This document shows, piece after piece, positions 5,484 to 8,389 of a DNA stretch of 8,389 bases; position 1 is the stretch's first letter, and each line of letters begins with the position of its first letter. This stretch comes from JAUYQR01 sp043727195 (GTDB taxonomy: Bacteria; Pseudomonadota; Alphaproteobacteria; Rhodobacterales; Rhodobacteraceae), in assembly GCA_043727195.1 (NCBI GenBank), contig JAYSYZ010000228.1, positions 1 to 8,389 on the forward strand, written 5' to 3'. The position numbers and the translations under genes were made by a program. The notes beneath the pieces are model-generated. The model was not told where the DNA came from, searched no databases, and saw only the letters and a program-made list of their open reading frames with translations.

Positions 5484-5627
5484 ATGCCCCGCCTGCTCCT
5501 GCTTGCCAGCCTTGCCCTTGCCACCCTTGCCCTCGCCGCCTGCGGTGCCGACGGCGCGCCCGAACCCCCCGCCAAAAGCGGCGTCAGCCTGACGGGCGAT
5601 GCACGGATCGGCGTTGTGGTGCAATGA
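5484..5627 (+). CDS. Small lipoprotein (47 residues), possibly LptM/LppL-like
   Basis: Seen: a signal peptide with Arg3, a Leu/Ala-rich core and a consensus lipobox LAAC, placing the lipidated Cys at residue 20. The mature part is 28 residues, starting CGADGAPEPP. The ATG at 5484 has AGAGG (5474-5478) at five bases. Known: the tiny lipoproteins LptM (YifL) and LppL start CG-x-KGPL-like and lie near dapF or lysA; LptM helps assemble the LPS translocon LptD/LptE. Inference: position upstream of lysA and the CGxxG-x-P start suggest a relation, but the KGPL core is not kept and the rest differs. Its stop codon overlaps the next start (ATGA at 5624). Confidence 0.78.
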   Translation: MPRLLLLASLALATLALAACGADGAPEPPAKSGVSLTGDARIGVVVQ

Positions 5628-5941
5628 CGCCGATCCGCTTGATCTATCTGGCGCTGGCCGTCTGGGGCGCGATCCACCCGATGTACTGGTTTCTGCGCCA
5701 CATGCGCGAAACCGGCACCGGCCTGTCCGGCCTGATCGACGCCTGGTATGTCAACGCCTCTGCCACCGGGCTGACCTGGGATCTGACCATTGCCGCGATC
5801 ACCCTGACGGTTTGGGTACTGGCCGAAACCATCCCCCGCAAGGCATGGCCGAACCTGATCGCCATCCCCGCCACCTTCTGCATCGGTGTCAGTTGCGGGT
5901 TGCCGCTGTATCTGTTCCTGCGCGGGCGGCAGGCGGCGTGA
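5624..5941 (+). CDS. DUF2834 family small membrane protein
   Basis: This 105-residue inner-membrane protein has three predicted hydrophobic segments (about residues 5-24, 52-69 and 78-98) and resembles the DUF2834 family, whose function is not known. Seen: the pattern near PMYWFLRH after the first segment and TWDLTIAAI at the start of the second fits that family. The ATG at 5624 overlaps the stop of the preceding lipoprotein as ATGA, and no strong ribosome site is seen, so translation is probably coupled. Its own stop overlaps the next start as GTGA. The tight packing argues for a joint role with its neighbours, but none can be named. Confidence 0.82.
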   Translation: MTPIRLIYLALAVWGAIHPMYWFLRHMRETGTGLSGLIDAWYVNASATGLTWDLTIAAITLTVWVLAETIPRKAWPNLIAIPATFCIGVSCGLPLYLFLRGRQAA

Positions 5942-6519
5942 CGGCCACCCTGCGCCAGACGGCACTGATCGTCGCACTGCTGAACCTTGGCTATTTCGGG
6001 GTGGAGTTTGCGGCGGCGATCCGGATCGGATCCGTGTCCCTGTTCGCTGACAGCATCGATTTTCTGGAGGACACCGCGATCAATCTGCTGATCTTCGCGG
6101 CCCTTGGCTGGACTGCGGCCCGCCGCGCCAGGACGGGGATGGTGCTGGCAGCTTTGATGGTGGTACCCGCAGCAGCGTTTCTGTGGACGCTGACGCAGAA
6201 ATACCTCTCCCCCGTGCCGCCGGACCCTGCAGTGCTGACACTTGTCGGGCTTGGCGCGCTGGCGGTGAACCTGACCGCCGCTGTGCTGCTGGCCCGCAAC
6301 CGCAAGGCCGAAGGCAGCCTGACCCGCGCGGCGTTCCTGTCAGCGCGCAACGATGCCCTGGCCAACATTGCGGTCATCGGTGCAGGGCTGATGACCGCGG
6401 CGCATCCCTCGATCTGGCCCGATGTGATCGTGGGCCTGGCCATCGCCGCCCTGAACCTCGACGCCGCACATGACGTGTGGCAGGCCGCGCATCGCGAGGC
6501 GAGGGACGCAAAAGCCTGA
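5938..6519 (+). CDS. Short CDF-like cation transporter, membrane domain only
   Basis: This 193-residue protein matches the membrane half of the cation diffusion facilitator family (PF01545). About six hydrophobic segments are visible (roughly residues 7-26, 35-57, 67-85, 99-119, 137-155 and 162-176). The metal-site helix reads FADSIDFLEDTAIN with D38, D41 and D45; the partner helix reads LSARNDALANIAV with D139, having Ser where classical members have His in HxxxD. The cytoplasmic C-terminal domain of typical members is absent. Known: CDF proteins export Zn, Fe, Mn or Co; a short subfamily with an RND motif in this helix exists and its substrate is not established. The GTG start at 5938 overlaps the preceding stop codon and no ATG is available near it. 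Confidence 0.8.
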   Translation: MTATLRQTALIVALLNLGYFGVEFAAAIRIGSVSLFADSIDFLEDTAINLLIFAALGWTAARRARTGMVLAALMVVPAAAFLWTLTQKYLSPVPPDPAVLTLVGLGALAVNLTAAVLLARNRKAEGSLTRAAFLSARNDALANIAVIGAGLMTAAHPSIWPDVIVGLAIAALNLDAAHDVWQAAHREARDAKA

Positions 6520-6534
6520 TCCCCTTCGCGCGAA

Positions 6535-6562
6535 TTGCGCCGGTCCGGCGTTATGCTATACG
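6535..6562 (+). promoter_or_regulatory. Possible lysA promoter
   Basis: TTGCGC (6535-6540) and TATACG (6557-6562) are 16 bases apart in the 74-base gap before lysA. The -10 keeps TATA. Transcription would begin near 6569, just past the in-frame ATG at 6567, which favours the start at 6594. Confidence 0.4.
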
Positions 6563-6593
6563 CGCCATGGGCTTTTCCACAGACAGGCGTGCC

Positions 6594-7859
6594 ATGGACC
6601 ATTTCCTTTACCGCGCCGGCATCCTGCATGCCGAAGACGTGGCGATCCCGGATATTGCGGCCACGGTCGGCACGCCATTCTACGTCTATTCCACCGCCAC
6701 GCTGACCCGCCATTATCACCTGTTCACCGAAGCGCTCAGCCCGCTGCCGCACATGGTCTGCTTTGCCATCAAGTCACTGTCGAACCTTGCCGTGCTCAAG
6801 ACGCTGGGCGATCTGGGGGCGGGGATGGATGTGGTCTCGGGCGGCGAATACCGCCGCGCGAGGGCCGCAGGCGTGCCCGGCGAACGGATCGTGTTCTCCG
6901 GCGTCGGCAAAACGCGGGATGAGATGCGGCTGGCGCTGACCGGCGGCATCCGCCAGTTCAATGTTGAATCCGAACCCGAATTGCGGGCGCTGTCCGAGGT
7001 GGCGGTCAGCCTTGGCGTCACCGCACCCATCACCATCCGCGTCAATCCCGACGTGGACGCAAAGACGCATGAAAAGATCGCGACGGGCAAGAAGGAAAAC
7101 AAGTTCGGCATCCCCATCGCACGCGCATCAGAGGTCTACGCCGAAGCCGCCCGCCTGCCGGGCCTGCAGATCATCGGCATCGACGTTCATATCGGCAGCC
7201 AGCTGACCGAGCTGGAGCCGTTCGAGCAGGCCTACATCAAGGTCGCCGACCTGACCCGCCAATTGCGCGCCGAAGGTCATACCATCACCCGCCTCGATCT
7301 TGGTGGCGGGCTTGGCATTCCCTACGAACGCTCCAACACCGCGCCCCCCCTGCCCACCGATTATGGCGCGCTCATCAAGCGGACGGTGGGCGATCTGGGT
7401 TGCGAGATCGAGATTGAACCCGGGCGCCTGATTTCCGGCAATGCCGGGCTGCTGGTGGCATCGGTGATCTATGTGAAAAACGGCGAGGGGCGGGATTTCC
7501 TGATCCTTGATGCTGCGATGAACGACCTGATCCGCCCGTCGATGTATGGCGCGCATCATGACATCGTCCCGGTCGTGGAAACCGCCGCCGCAACCGAACT
7601 GCAGGATTTCGATGTCGTCGGCCCGGTCTGTGAGACCGGCGACACCTTCGCCAAGGCCCGCGCGATGGTGCCCCTGAACGAAGGCGATCTGGTGGCCTTC
7701 CGCTCTGCCGGGGCTTACGGCGCGGTGATGGCGTCGGAATACAATACCCGGCCGCTGATCCCCGAGGTGCTGGTCAAAGGGGATCACTTCGCTGTCATCC
7801 GGGCACGTCCGACCTTTGACGAAATCCTGAACCGCGATAGCATTCCCGAATGGCTGTGA
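6594..7859 (+). CDS. lysA: Diaminopimelate decarboxylase
   Basis: This 421-residue cytoplasmic enzyme removes CO2 from meso-diaminopimelate to give L-lysine, the last step of lysine synthesis; it uses pyridoxal phosphate and is a homodimer. Seen: the PLP lysine K60 in CFAIKSLSN, HIGSQ (199-203), the phosphate-binding LDLGGGLGIPY with GGG at 237-239, EPGR (275-278), the substrate-site cysteine C346 in CETGDTF, and SEYNTRP near the end. This is the alanine-racemase-like barrel plus beta domain of group IV decarboxylases, with normal length. The ATG at 6594 has AGG (6585-6587) at six bases; the ATG at 6567 in the same frame would add nine residues and has no better ribosome site. The next gene begins 28 bases after its stop. 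Confidence 0.97.
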   Translation: MDHFLYRAGILHAEDVAIPDIAATVGTPFYVYSTATLTRHYHLFTEALSPLPHMVCFAIKSLSNLAVLKTLGDLGAGMDVVSGGEYRRARAAGVPGERIVFSGVGKTRDEMRLALTGGIRQFNVESEPELRALSEVAVSLGVTAPITIRVNPDVDAKTHEKIATGKKENKFGIPIARASEVYAEAARLPGLQIIGIDVHIGSQLTELEPFEQAYIKVADLTRQLRAEGHTITRLDLGGGLGIPYERSNTAPPLPTDYGALIKRTVGDLGCEIEIEPGRLISGNAGLLVASVIYVKNGEGRDFLILDAAMNDLIRPSMYGAHHDIVPVVETAAATELQDFDVVGPVCETGDTFAKARAMVPLNEGDLVAFRSAGAYGAVMASEYNTRPLIPEVLVKGDHFAVIRARPTFDEILNRDSIPEWL

Positions 7860-7887
7860 CGCGTCGTCCGGCCCCGAGGCAGGTTAC

Positions 7888-8389
7888 ATGACCGGACGCA
7901 GCCCCCTTTCGCCGCTGAAATCCCTTGTCTGGCCGATGCGGCTGACTTTGGTCGGACTGTGGGCCGAACGGTTGGCACGTGCGTTCTGGCCGCTGTGGTC
8001 GCTGGTGCTTATCACGTTTGCGGCGCTGACCTTCGGCGCACAGGATATCGGGCCGCTGAAATGGGTGCAGGGTGCCGGGGCGGTGGTGGCGCTGGCCGCC
8101 CTTGGCCTGATGATCCTCGGCCTCCGCCGCTTTCGCCGCCCGACCGAAGAGGATGCGCTGGCCCGGCTGGATGCCACGATGCCAGGCCGCCCGATTGCTG
8201 CCCTGCGCGATACCCAGGCCATCGGCACCGCCGATCCGGCCTCGCTTGCCGTCTGGCAGGCTCACAAGGAACGGATGGCAAGGCGTGCCGCCGCAGCCCA
8301 ACCCGTCGCCCCCGATCTGCGCCTGTCATCGCGCGATCCGTTTTCACTGCGCTACGTGGCGCTGACCGCCTTTGTGATGGCGCTGATCT
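7888..8389 (+). CDS. TIGR02302/DUF4175 membrane protein, N-terminal part
   Basis: The frame stays open from the ATG at 7888 to the window edge (167 residues), so the gene is cut by the window, not broken. GAGG (7876-7879) lies eight bases before the start. Seen: hydrophobic segments at about residues 34-50 and 61-80, an Arg-rich turn (80-84), a soluble stretch with PTEEDALARLDATMPGRPI (85-103), then SSRDPFSLRYVALTAFVMALI, the start of a third segment. This arrangement and these segments match what I recall of the TIGR02302 (DUF4175) family of alphaproteobacteria, large proteins of roughly 800 residues whose function is not established. It follows lysA by 28 bases and is probably cotranscribed with it. 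Confidence 0.8.
   Translation, partial: MTGRSPLSPLKSLVWPMRLTLVGLWAERLARAFWPLWSLVLITFAALTFGAQDIGPLKWVQGAGAVVALAALGLMILGLRRFRRPTEEDALARLDATMPGRPIAALRDTQAIGTADPASLAVWQAHKERMARRAAAAQPVAPDLRLSSRDPFSLRYVALTAFVMALI

Overview
The window looks like chromosomal DNA from an alphaproteobacterium of the Rhodobacter/Roseobacter group (Rhodobacterales). The evidence is the high GC content, the CenR-type response regulator, and the order argH - small lipoproteins - lysA - TIGR02302/DUF4175, which I recall as typical of that group. No insertion sequence, tRNA, rRNA or CRISPR array is visible, and no gene looks broken. The last gene runs off the right edge.

Left part (1-1428): a complete OmpR-family response regulator, probably cenR, is followed directly by a 394-base stretch with no protein gene. 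That stretch holds two copies of an about 80-base element at 719-797 and 905-987. Each copy has a GC-rich first hairpin, a single-stranded linker containing CCTCCC, and a strong rho-independent terminator. The copies differ by base changes that keep the stems paired. They look like two tandem small RNAs of the anti-Shine-Dalgarno type (CcsR / cuckoo RNA-like); this is the most interesting feature of the window. A small exported protein with two cysteines follows.

Middle part (1429-3827): an exonuclease III gene (xthA) on the plus strand converges with two minus-strand genes. These are a peptidoglycan-binding plus CHAP-like (TIGR02594) protein that resembles a phage endolysin, and a TlpA-like periplasmic thioredoxin.

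Right part (3846-8389): a plus-strand run starts with argH, whose start codon lies only 18 bases from that of the divergent TlpA-like gene. Then come two tiny lipoproteins, a DUF2834 membrane protein, a short CDF-like cation transporter, lysA, and the start of a TIGR02302/DUF4175 membrane protein. Spacings are tight and two start/stop codons overlap, so the four small genes are probably one transcription unit with argH. lysA has a possible promoter of its own. argH makes the last step of arginine synthesis and lysA the last step of lysine synthesis. The small lipoprotein set before lysA recalls the LptM/LppL lipoprotein found beside lysA or dapF in other proteobacteria.
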